Shown here piece by piece: positions 44,258-53,497 of a stretch of 64,000 nt of DNA. The notes under the pieces were generated by a model, which saw only the letters and a program-made list of their open reading frames with translations, searched no databases and was not told the DNA's origin. The stretch covers positions 189,666,501-189,730,500 of the forward strand of contig CM075669.1 of NCBI GenBank assembly GCA_037962975.1. Reading direction: 5' to 3'. Numbering within the stretch: position 1 is the first letter of the stretch; every line of letters starts with the position of its first letter. The position numbers and the translations under genes are program-made. The stretch comes from Clitoria ternatea (Eukaryota; Streptophyta; Magnoliopsida; Fabales; Fabaceae).

Positions 44258-45313
44258 TCATGGATGCGGGAAGTGAATGCTGGATATCTGGGTGGCAAGC
44301 TCCGTGTATCGCTCTTCCATGTTTGCTTCAATCCTGTCCAGTCGAGTGTGGATGTTTGCTTCCATGGAGTTGAGGCGCTGGTCCAGGTGAGCAGTGAGTC
44401 TTGTGAAAAGATCATCAGTAGCAGTGGGTGGAGGAGGAGGAGGAGGAGCGTCATCTTCAACTTCATGTCGGGGACGCCTAAGAAATTGCCACCTGCCTTG
44501 GTATTCCACAATATTCATCTTAGTGAGATGAGATTTGCCAATAGGTGCCTTGGGACCGACCACTTCCTTGATCTCATTTTTCAAGTCCACTTTAAAATGG
44601 TGGAGCAATTTGGTAATGAGTATGGCATATGGAAGATGGGTGAGGTTTTGGGCTTCAACCATGTGATGCCTAACCAAGTCAATCCAATTTATGTCTTTCT
44701 CATTGACAATTGCCCAGAGCAGCAAGATTTGGGCCTCACTTAGCCTTGCATAATTTCCACCGGAGGGGAAGAGAATTTTGACAAGGACAAAGTGCAAGAG
44801 GCGGTGATGGAGACTTAAGGTGCCAACCGTGCTCGAGGGACCTGCAAGATTAAAGAAAGCTCTTGCCTCCAATGGATTATAATTCCATGCAAGAGGAGGT
44901 TCTTTGCCATGGAAGGAAGCGTTGCTAAGAGGGAGTAAGCCAACTTGATTCATTACCTCATTATCAAGAATGATAGTCTTACCTTTCACTCGGGCAATAT
45001 AGCGAGCATCTTGAAGGCGTAAAGTGGAGTAGAATACACGAATGAGTTCGGGGTAGATTGCTACTTCCTCAAGAGCCATGAAGCCAACTAGCTCTTGTTG
45101 ATGTAAGGTGGTGAGTAGAGGAAGTCCAGATGCTTCAAAGAATGGGAGATCAAGCCAATGGGGAGAAATGAGATGTTTCTCAGAGAATGAAGATTGGTAC
45201 CTTTCAAGATCCTTTTGGGTAGTGAATAATCTAGATAAATCAGAGTGTTGAGGCATGGAGGCTGCAGCGGTGTTTGCACGTTGTTTCTTGCGAGGTTGAG
45301 AGGAGGAAGCCAT
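44258..45313 (-). CDS. Sire-D env-like ORF, intact (351 aa)
   Basis: An uninterrupted ORF from ATG 45,313 starts MASSSQPRKKQRAN, a basic N-terminus suggestive of nuclear targeting. A conserved domain follows (LFTTQKDLERYQ, VAIYPELIRVFYS, LSLHHRLLHFVLVKILFP). It ends with a Pro run (about residues 288-296) and a predicted coiled coil (LDQRLNSMEANIHTRLDRIE). No signal peptide or transmembrane helix is visible, so it does not look like a membrane glycoprotein. The position between pol and the 3' LTR is that of the Sirevirus env-like gene. It is homologous to the decayed ORF at 33,151-34,254. The molecular role is unknown; the N-terminal basic patch and coiled coil fit a nucleic-acid or scaffold protein equally well. 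Confidence 0.85.
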   Translation of the reverse strand: MASSSQPRKKQRANTAAASMPQHSDLSRLFTTQKDLERYQSSFSEKHLISPHWLDLPFFEASGLPLLTTLHQQELVGFMALEEVAIYPELIRVFYSTLRLQDARYIARVKGKTIILDNEVMNQVGLLPLSNASFHGKEPPLAWNYNPLEARAFFNLAGPSSTVGTLSLHHRLLHFVLVKILFPSGGNYARLSEAQILLLWAIVNEKDINWIDLVRHHMVEAQNLTHLPYAILITKLLHHFKVDLKNEIKEVVGPKAPIGKSHLTKMNIVEYQGRWQFLRRPRHEVEDDAPPPPPPPTATDDLFTRLTAHLDQRLNSMEANIHTRLDRIEANMEERYTELATQISSIHFPHP

Positions 45314-45408
45314 GGAAGATGAAGGATTTGAGTGGAAGGTTTGGAGATTGGAGGTTTGAGAAGAGAGAGTGGGAGATAGTGGAAGAGTGAAATGAGGAAG
45401 TGTGTGAT

Positions 45409-45698
45409 TTAAAGACTTGAATCAGCGTGAATATGCAGTAACTGACGCGTGAATCGATTCGAAGGATGGGTGAATCGATTCGAGCGTTACTGATTTGAGA
45501 GAAATGGAAGGGTCAGGTGCGTGAATCGATTCAAGGATGCTGTGAATCGATTCGAACCTCTCTGTTTGAGGGAATATAGACCATCAGGTGTTTGAATCGA
45601 TTCAAGGGGAGTGTGAATCGATTCGAACGATACTGTTTTGAGGAATTTTTTGAACCAACAGGTCTGTGAATCGATTCGAGGGGGTGTTGAATCGATTC
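45409..45698 (-). promoter_or_regulatory. Putative internal promoter of Sire-D env-like ORF: 8 palindromes plus TATA-like box
   Basis: Eight GAATCGATTC copies lie at 45,451-45,698, then a TATA-like CTTTAAAT at 45,409-45,416, then a pyrimidine-rich leader (TTCCTCATTTC, CTCCCACTCTCTCTTCTC) up to the ATG at 45,313. The palindrome is the one used in the same element's U3. The TATA-like box is weaker than in Sire-C. Confidence 0.6.
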
Positions 45699-45858
45699 GA
45701 AGGGCTGTTTCACTCAAAATTCATTTCTTTCCATTCCAATATATTCAAGGCATGAGGAATTCCATATAGGATCATTAAATCTCCATTTCCATGGGGTTCT
45801 TTTGCATTAATCACTAGTAAAGGTGTCATGCAACCAATACACAAGATGAAGTGATTAC

Positions 45859-48800
45859 TTAAACACAATTTGTCATATCAAGAATACCCAATTCTCTTCT
45901 AATGTAAATAAATTGCTCTCTAGCCAAGGGTTTTGTGAAAATATCTGCTAGTTGCCTAGAGGTTTCAACATGTTCAAGCACACAATCCCCTTTTAACACA
46001 TGATCTCTAATAAAGTGATGCCTAATCTCAATGTGTTTGGTCCTAGAGTGCATTACTGGATTTTTCGAGATATTAATGGCACTAGTGTTATCACATTTAA
46101 TGGGGACTTTGTTCAAGGAAATACCAAAATCAAGAAGTTATTGTCTCATCCAAAGAATTTGAGCACAACAACTACCAGCTGCTACATATTCTGCCTCAGC
46201 TGTTGACAATGCAACACTTGCTTGTTTCTTGCTATGCCAAGAAACAAGGGAACTACCAAGCAAATGGCATGTACCACTAGTGCTTTTTCTATCAAGCTTA
46301 CACCCCGCAAAGTCGGAATCAGAATATCCTAAAAGATTACATTCAACGCCTTTGGGATACCATAAACCAACATTTTGAGTACCCACAAGATATTTCAAAA
46401 TTCTTTTTACGGCAGTCAAATGTGATTCTTTAGGACATGCTTGATATCTAGCACACATGCATACCGCAAACATAATATCAGGTCTACTCGCAGTTAAATA
46501 TAGTAAGGATCCAATCATACCTCGATATTTGGTGATTTCAATGTCCTTACCCTTTTCATCTTTGTCTAGATAGCAGGATGTGCTCATGGGTGTAGCTATC
46601 TCGTTTGCCTTGTCCATTCCAAATCTTTTAAGTAGTTCCTTACAGTATTTGGTTTGGCTAATGAACGTTCCATCAATGGCTTGTTTTATTTGTAGTCCAA
46701 GGAAGAAGGTGAGTTCTCCCATCAAGGACATTTCAAACTCATTCTGCATAATCTTGGCAAATTCTTGACAAAGTTTTTCATTAGTAGCACCGAATATTAT
46801 GTCATCTACATAAATCTGTACCAAGAGGATGTCATTTTGTTTGCGTTTTATAAACAGTGTAGTATCAACCTTTCCTCTTCCAAAGTTGTGTTCTAAAAGG
46901 AATTTGCTTAATCTTTCATACCAAGCTCTTGGAGCTTGTTTTAAACCATACAAAGCTTTTCTCAGTTTGAAGACATGGTTTGGAAATTTATGATTTTCAA
47001 AACCGGGAGGTTGATCTACATAGACTTCTTCTTGAATGTAGCCGTTTAGGAACGCACTTTTGACATCCATTTGATACAGTTTGAAATCCATACAACACGC
47101 AAAAGCTAGCAATAATCTAATGGCTTCTAACCTAGCTACGGGAGCATATGTTTCTTCATAGTCTATTCCTTCTTCTTGGTTGTATCCCTTTGCAACTAGT
47201 CTAGCTTTGTTCCTAGTTATTATACCGTTTTCATCTAACTTATTTCTAAAAACCCATTTGGTGCCTATTATTAGATGATCATTGGGTCTTGGCACAAGTT
47301 CCCAAACTTCATTTCTTTCAAATTGGTTTAACTCTTGTTGCATGGCCAACATCCAATGTTCATCAATAATGGCTTCATCAATGTTTTTGGGTTCTATTTG
47401 GGATACAAAAGCCAAGTGATTGCATGCATTTCTAATGGCGTTTCGAGTACTTACCCCTTTGGTTATTTCTCCAATAATCTTGTCCAAGGGATGATCCTTC
47501 AATGTTACCCAATCTTGTTGTGTCTCTATTTGTGTTGCACCTCCATCATTGTTGACTTCTTCTTCTTTGTCTTGTAAGTTCATTTCTTGGAAGGTACCTA
47601 CAAGATCATCAACTTCCTTTCTCGGAGGATTTTGGTTAAGTTCATCAAATTTAACATGTATGGACTCTTCAATTGTGTAAGTCCGTTTGTTAAAGAGTCT
47701 ATATGCTTTACTAGTAGATGAATAACCTAGAAAAATTGCTTCATCAGATTTTGCATCAAATTTACAAAGATTTTCCTTTCCATTGTTCAAGACAAAGCAT
47801 TTGCATCCAAAAATGTGAAAGTAGGAAATATTTGGTTTTCGTCCTTTGTAAAGTTCATAGGGGGTTTTCTTTAATATAGGCCTTATCAAACAACGATTCA
47901 TAACATGACATGCGGTGTTCACGGCATCGGCCCAAAACTGTTTTGAAATATTTGCTTCATTCAACATAGTTCTTGCAAGCTCCGCTAAAGATCGATTTTT
48001 CCTTTCAACTACTCCATTTTGTTGTGGAGTTCTTGGAGCCGAAAAATTATGTTCAATGCCAAACTTTTCACAAAATTTTTCAAAAGATTGGTTTTCAAAT
48101 TCTCCCCCATGATCCGTTCGTATGGATGCTATTTTTAAGTTTTGTTCATTTTGGATAACCTTGGCAAGTTTCTTAAATGCTTGATATGCTTCATGTTTAT
48201 GAGTAAGAAACAATGTCCATGTATATCTAGAGTAATCATCCACAATTACTAGACCATAATAGTTTCCACCAAAACTTTTGATTTTCGAAGGTCCAAACAA
48301 ATCCATATGTAAAAGCTGTAAAGGTCTTGTTGTTGAAACAATATTTTTTGCTTGAAAAGAAGCCTTTACTTGTTTTCCTTTTTGACAAGCGTCACAGAAT
48401 TTATTTTCAAATTTCAGTTTTGGTAAACCAATGACTAAATCTTTTGAAACAAGTTTATTTAAATGGTCTACATGAATGTGAGCGATTCTTCTATGCCAAA
48501 GCCATGATTCATCCTCTTTAGTTATAAAGCATTGTACATCATTTGAAGCAAGACAATCTAGATTAATCATGTAAATGTTATCTACTCTTTGACCAACAAA
48601 TTTTATCTCCTTGTTTAGTTTATTTTCAATTATGCAACCATTTGATTCAAAAACAATTTTATAGCCCTTGTCACATAATTGACTAATGCTAAGCAAGTTA
48701 TGTTTTAGTCCTTCAACATATAAAACATCATTTATGGAGGTGGAAGAGTTCTTACCGACATTTCCGATTCCAAGTATTCTTCCCTTTGTGTTGTCTCCAT

Positions 48801-48918
48801 AAGTGACAAATCCTTTGCTTCGTGGAGTAAGTGATATGAACTTATTTTTGTCTCCCGTCATATGTTTGGAACACCCACTATCCAAGTACCAATGGGTGTT
48901 GTTTGCCTTGAAGCATAC
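45859..48918 (-). pseudogene. Sire-D pol with one nonsense codon (protease, integrase, RT, RNase H)
   Basis: The frame opens immediately after TAG at 48,919-48,921 and has no ATG near its start. The domains are protease (LDSGCSKHMTG), GAG-pre-integrase (LWHRRIAHIHVDHL), integrase (VDDYSRYTW, RTDHGGEFEN, VVERKNRS), RT (YVDQPPGFEN, YVDDIIFGA) and RNase H (DSDFAGCKLDRKSTSG, STAEAEYVAAG). A TAA at 46,138-46,140 falls in RNase H after WMRQ, where Sire-C has Lys. The frame resumes to GILDMTNCV at 45,859. All catalytic motifs checked are present. The protein would be made only by joining to gag, because the pol frame is +1 relative to gag. Confidence 0.9.
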
Positions 48919-48955
48919 CTACAAAACAAAATCATTTTAGAGAACTAGGTACCTA
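48919..48955 (-). other. Sire-D gag-pol junction with splice-like borders
   Basis: Gag ends AAATAG at 48,953-48,955. The next 34 nt begin GTACCTAG and end TTTTGTTTTGTAG, and then pol opens at GTATGC. TAGGTA occurs at both edges. Leaving out the 34 nt would put gag and pol in the same frame with the single TAG between them. The segment is conserved in Sire-C (55,056-55,095). Confidence 0.7.
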
Positions 48956-50605
48956 TTTTATGTTGGGTCCTTTAAGGTTAGCTTGTGGAGATGTTCCTTT
49001 GGGAACCCACACCTTTCTTAAGACCTTTGGTCCTAGTTTCCTAACACTACACTTATAAGCACTATGTCCTTTGGTACCACAATGATTGCATTTCATAAAA
49101 GGTGAGGAGGATTTGCTTGGTGATGCAAAGAAGTTTTTATAGTGCTTCTCCATTTTATGATTACTATGTTCTTGATCATATCCTAAGCCGGTTTTACTAA
49201 ACATGCATTTTTGTTGCCCAAGAAGGATATTCAAATTATCTCTTCCATTAGTGAATTTCTCTAAGGTTTTGTTTAGATCTAGGACTTTATTTTCTAGATC
49301 TACACATTTCTTAGCAAAATTACAAGGTCTACTAATGGAACATATTTGAGCGTTTTTCAATTCTTCTTTTAAACATTCATTCTCTTTGCAAACTTCCATA
49401 AGGTGCATCTCTAGAGTGTCACTAGTTTTCCTAGATGCTTTGAGTTTACTAGAGATTTTTGTGAATTTATCATACAATTCTTCAAATGCTTCTAACAGCT
49501 CATTTTTATCTAAGTCAAGAAGATTTACCTCGTTATCTTCTTCTTGATGATTTGCCATTAAGCAAAGATTGGCTTGCTCATCTTCCGAGTCGTCGGAGCT
49601 GCTCACATCATTCTCATCCCAAGCAATATAGGCTCTTCTTCTTCTTTGTTTGTCCTTGCCCTTCTTTTTGAGGTTTGGACAATCGGCTTTGAAGTGCCCT
49701 TCCTTGCCACATTCAAAACAGTTGGGTGAAGAAGAGTTTTCTTTAGTGATAGGTTTCTTACCTGAGCTTTTGAAGCTTCTTTGGAAGCGTTTGCCTTTCA
49801 TGAATTTCCCGAAGCGTTTCACAAATAGTCCAAATTCTTCTTCTTCATCAAGTTCACTTCCGGATTCTTCTTCTTCATTTGTGGAAGTAGCCTTGAGAGC
49901 AAGACCCTTTTTCTTGGAAGATTTTTCTTCCTCTTCTGCCATCTTTAATTCTTTCAGCTCTTGTTCTTGTTCCTGCAACTTACCAAATAAAGTGGCGAGA
50001 GACATTTCGTTTATGCTAGGAGATTGTTTGATGGCGGTAACTAGCGGTTGCCATTCTCTGTTAAGACTTTTTAACACTTTATGAATGAGTTCTTTGTTAG
50101 TGTAAGTCTTTCCAAGTGTAATGAGTTGATTAATGATGAGAGTAAATCTTTTTTGCATATCAACAATCGATTCATGAGAGTTTAATCTAAAGCATTCATA
50201 TTGACTAGTAAGAGTACTAATCTTTGAGTCCTTTACATCATTAGTGCCTTCATGGGTTACTTGAAGAGTATCCCACATTTCTGTAGCAGTTTGGCATGTC
50301 ATTATCCTAAAAAATTCATCTTGACCTAAAGACATAGTAATAAGATTTTTAGCCTTGTAGCCATATTGGACTTTCTTTTCTTCCTCGCTTGTCCATTCAT
50401 CTATAGGTTTTTCAACATTCTTCCTATCTATAGTATGCATCGGTATATAGGGACCATTTTCAATGGTATTCCATATTCTCAAGTCAATTGATTGAATGAA
50501 GATTTTCATTCTTTCTTTCCAAAACGCATACCCTTCCCCATTGAAAGCGGGAGGTCTATTTATCGCACCACCCTCGGGAAAAACATTTTGAGAACTTGAG
50601 GCCAT
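48953..50605 (-). CDS. Sire-D gag, intact (550 aa)
   Basis: ATG at 50,605 opens MASSSQNVFPEGGAINRPPA just after the primer site. A UBN2-type capsid domain follows (GEGYAFWKERMKIFIQS, then LITLGKTYTNKELIHKVLKS). An acidic/basic linker leads to the CCHC knuckle CFECGKEGHFKADC near residue 291. A Lys/Glu-rich predicted coiled coil lies at about 370-440. A second knuckle, CNHCGTKGHSAYKC, is near residue 511. The double-knuckle, extended C-terminus is typical of Sirevirus gag. The product assembles virus-like particles and packages RNA. There is no frame damage. Confidence 0.95.
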   Translation of the reverse strand: MASSSQNVFPEGGAINRPPAFNGEGYAFWKERMKIFIQSIDLRIWNTIENGPYIPMHTIDRKNVEKPIDEWTSEEEKKVQYGYKAKNLITMSLGQDEFFRIMTCQTATEMWDTLQVTHEGTNDVKDSKISTLTSQYECFRLNSHESIVDMQKRFTLIINQLITLGKTYTNKELIHKVLKSLNREWQPLVTAIKQSPSINEMSLATLFGKLQEQEQELKELKMAEEEEKSSKKKGLALKATSTNEEEESGSELDEEEEFGLFVKRFGKFMKGKRFQRSFKSSGKKPITKENSSSPNCFECGKEGHFKADCPNLKKKGKDKQRRRRAYIAWDENDVSSSDDSEDEQANLCLMANHQEEDNEVNLLDLDKNELLEAFEELYDKFTKISSKLKASRKTSDTLEMHLMEVCKENECLKEELKNAQICSISRPCNFAKKCVDLENKVLDLNKTLEKFTNGRDNLNILLGQQKCMFSKTGLGYDQEHSNHKMEKHYKNFFASPSKSSSPFMKCNHCGTKGHSAYKCSVRKLGPKVLRKVWVPKGTSPQANLKGPNIK

Positions 50606-50647
50606 TTAATCTCTTGAAGCTGTTAAGCTTAATCTACCAAGAGTCAA

Positions 50648-50659
50648 GCTCTGATACCA
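50648..50659 (-). other. Sire-D primer binding site (initiator Met tRNA)
   Basis: On the minus strand TGGTATCAGAGC begins two bases after the LTR end. Confidence 0.95.
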
Positions 50660-50661
50660 CT

Positions 50662-52112
50662 TGTTGTTCAAGTGGCCTCAATACTCAAGAGGGGGGGTGA
50701 ATTGAGTTATAAAACTTTTGCTTGGAATGCCTTTGAAATTGATTTCTATAACCAAGTTTATGAGATTGTGCAAGTGAAAGCAAGTAACAATGATATGCAA
50801 TGCACTACAAGAGGTAAGTATTGTTGAGGCAATTTAGCAAACACTTGGTGTGCAATATCTAAAGTAAAGCAAATTAAGCAAGTTCAAGTATGTTCTTCTT
50901 AACCAAACAATACCAATCAGCAAATATGCAATATATGGAAGTAAAAGAGTAAGGAAGAGAAGCTTGCAAACCGATGTAACGAGTTCCACCCAATCCGGTG
51001 TACGTCTCGCCTCTAAGCAACCCACTTAGAGGATTTTCCACTATTGTAGACTAGAGATACAACTTTGAGCAATTGCGGCTTCCTAGTGTCCCACACTCAA
51101 GAACCCAATCCTCACAAGTATAAGGGCAACCCATCCAATCTCTCAATCTCACAATATCCCAAAGGTTGAGTCCACAACCTTTGTACCCACTCAACCTAGA
51201 GTGAACAACCACTCAACCTAGAATGAATAACTTGTGTGTTTGGTGTTTGTTTACAATCAATACACTCTCTCAATAGAGCAAATATACAAATGAAAAGCTC
51301 TCCCAAGTTCTAACTCTCAAGATGAGAGGATATACAAGTGAAGTATGAGATGCAAGAAATAGGCTTACAAAGCACAAAAATAGAGCTAAGGATTTGTTGC
51401 TTCTTTGTTCTTGTTGGTTGCTTGTTGTGCTTGAGTTCTTCTTGCATTTATAGAGCCAAAATAGTTATTGAGGAGTCCCTAGCCGTTGCAAGATGATGGC
51501 TCTGCGTATAGTGGGATTTGAGTGCTTGTTTTCCACTTAAGTTTGTCTATTTAGTGGTGTTTCCCACTTTGTGAATCGATTCGTAGATCCTTGAATCGAT
51601 TCGGAGTGTTCTGTTTTATGCATTTTGGAGTACCAGAGTCGAATGAATCGATTCGAGCTTTGTTTGAATCGATTCAGAGCATTCTGTTTTGGGTTCTTGG
51701 TCTGTCAGCATCGTGTGAATCGATTCAGGGTCCTTGTGAATCGATTCAGGACATACTGTTTGCAGTCTTAGTGACTTCCAGGGCTGTGAATCGATTCAGG
51801 GTCATGGTGAATCGATTCAACCCATTCTGTTTCTCATTTTTATGACCTCCAGGGCTGTGAATCGATTCACTCGTGCTTGAATCGATTCAGGCTCTTCATT
51901 TTGACATTTTCTCATGCCTGTTGGTCATCCATTTGAATCTGATGATGCATGGTTGCTTTCCTTTTGTTTGATTCATGTGTTTCTTCATCTCTTGAACCTT
52001 TGTGAGATCATTTTCCTCTTTTATATGAAATCTCTAATTGTTTTTGATTTGAAGACTTCCCATTGCTTGTTTCCATTGTCATTATCAAAACCTGTTATCA
52101 CATGCAAATACA
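50662..52112 (-). repeat. Sire-D 5' LTR (1,451 bp)
   Basis: It is identical in length to the 3' LTR at 42,282-43,732 and nearly identical in sequence. It contains the palindrome array (51,571-51,890), TATA box (51,445-51,453) and hairpin (51,010-51,032). GTTTT follows at 52,113-52,117. Confidence 0.95.
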
Positions 52113-52117
52113 GTTTT

Positions 52118-52768
52118 TACGTTCACCCTCCTCATGATGCGGCAGAAAGAAAAGAACAACACCACGGTAGGTGTAAACTCCAGATGCTCCGCTATCACCT
52201 CAAAGCTTCGAACTATTCCCCAACCATTTGGGTGCAGCTGAGAAGGAGCACAATCCAAGAACCTCAGCACGCCCATCTGGAATTTGTTCAAGGGGAAACA
52301 CACTCCCAGCTGAGTGAACAGAATATCGTACATATATATTGTACGATTATTATGAGGACGATGGCAAATCCTTTCGAATGTCTTAGGAGAGCAAACAATG
52401 AACCTATCTTCATACCGTTCATTTTTCCAGATAGGCACAGATAGCTCCACTACACCGCCACTAGTTGTTGCATGGCGAGAGGAAGTACCCTTAACATCCT
52501 CCTCAACCCAACAATAAGGATCAATCTCGAGCGTCTTCTCCCAGTCCAGTCCATGCAACACGACGTTTTGACACTCTGCCATTGTCAACACTTGGGTATG
52601 GAAAACACCTCCTGACACAAACGAATGTACAGCATTACTAAAGTACCCCACACTGCTGTAAAACGTCGAGTCCCTCCCAGTATAAAATGCCTCATCTTCA
52701 CTCTCAATATCAGAAAACATGGGACGAACAGAAACCCTAGAATGAGACTCTGACCTCTTTCCTCTCAT
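52118..52768 (-). CDS. LARD-E antisense gene, 5' part
   Basis: The likely start is ATG at 52,768 (MRGKRSESHSRVSVRP), a basic start followed by an acidic SDIESEDEAFYTGRDS. An in-frame upstream ATG at 52,954 would add a hydrophobic stretch that lies right after the TATA box; I read that as leader. The rest is a conserved domain (LDWEKTLEIDPYCWVEED, then FERICHRPHNNRT, QMGVLRFLDCAPSQLHPNGW). The frame runs to the Sire-D insertion point and resumes at 42,281. It belongs with the Transposase_28-like family of legume gypsy-type transposon proteins, function unknown. Confidence 0.7.
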
Positions 52769-52977
52769 CTTCCTTTTTACGAACACACAAAAAGGAAAAC
52801 TAAAGCTAACCCAATGGAAATGAAGAAGCAAAGAAGAGGAAGAAGCAAGTACCTTAAGCTTCTGAAAGATAGAAGAACTCCAAACACCAATAAACTCGCA
52901 AGAGAGTAGCAAAAACACTTTCAGCGAACAAATACGAAGTGAGAGATGAAGCAAAACATTTCCCTTCTGAGAGTTTA

Positions 52978-53220
52978 CCTATTTATAGGCATGGCTTGGG
53001 GGGAAATAAGCGAATCCTCAGAAATCTCGAAGATGTGTTTGCAGCCGTTAGATAAACCTCATCAACGGTTCTAAAATTGAAATATGCGTTTACAACCGTT
53101 GGATTTGTCTCACTGACGGTTCCTTTTTTGCTGAAACCAATAGATATATCTAAGGGCAGATATTTCATGGGCCACGTTTTCAAAATCCAAGGCCCACGGT
53201 AATAACCTCAAAAACGGTTC
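52978..53220 (-). promoter_or_regulatory. Promoter of the LARD-E antisense gene: TATA box and mitotic-type MYB sites
   Basis: CTATAAATA (52,980-52,988, minus) is a strong TATA box about 210 bp upstream of the ATG. Upstream, TCTAACGGCTG (53,042-53,052) and TCCAACGGTTG (53,093-53,103) fit the plant M-phase-specific activator consensus YCYAACGGYY. Two more AACGG cores lie at 53,064 and 53,213 on the plus strand. Confidence 0.6.
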
Positions 53221-53497
53221 TCAATTGCCATCACGCGCATTTATGTCCCATCATTGGAATGGCAATCGTTACGAGGGCATACGTGGCAATGGGAGACTGA
53301 AGTATAAAAAACGTGGTTTCGAGGTGCATTAATGACAGGCGTGTCAAGTGATGACAGCTAATAAATGCATGAAAGCACTTGTCCACAAATCCTGAACTAG
53401 CAAATGCCGCCTAAACCCATGCCTACAAAAGCTAAACTTAAGTGTTATAGCTTATTAAAGTGACTCCGCCAGTCACTATAACAAGCTGGGGGGCATA
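53221..53497 (+). other. LARD-E 3' non-coding region with polypurine tract (53,485-53,494)
   Basis: AGCTGGGGGG lies three bases before the right LTR on the plus strand, which fixes the element's orientation. The rest is non-coding. Confidence 0.75.

Larger units (their letters stand above)
42282..52112 (-). mobile_element. Sire-D: nearly intact Sirevirus-type Ty1/copia element, TSD GTTTT
   Basis: This 9,831-bp minus-strand element comprises LTR, primer site, gag, pol, env-like ORF, purine tract and LTR. GTTTT flanks it at 42,277-42,281 and 52,113-52,117. It is inserted in the LARD-E antisense gene. With two LTR differences in 1,451 bp it is the youngest element seen here. Confidence 0.95.

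Noticed and set aside
44264..44743. 159-codon plus-strand ORF opposite the Sire-D env-like ORF
   Set aside because: It is antisense to an intact, conserved ORF. The decayed Sire-C copy does not keep it.
44258..45313. Reading the env-like ORF as a true envelope glycoprotein
   Set aside because: No signal peptide, transmembrane helix or cleavage site is visible. The protein is basic at the N-terminus and coiled-coil at the C-terminus.
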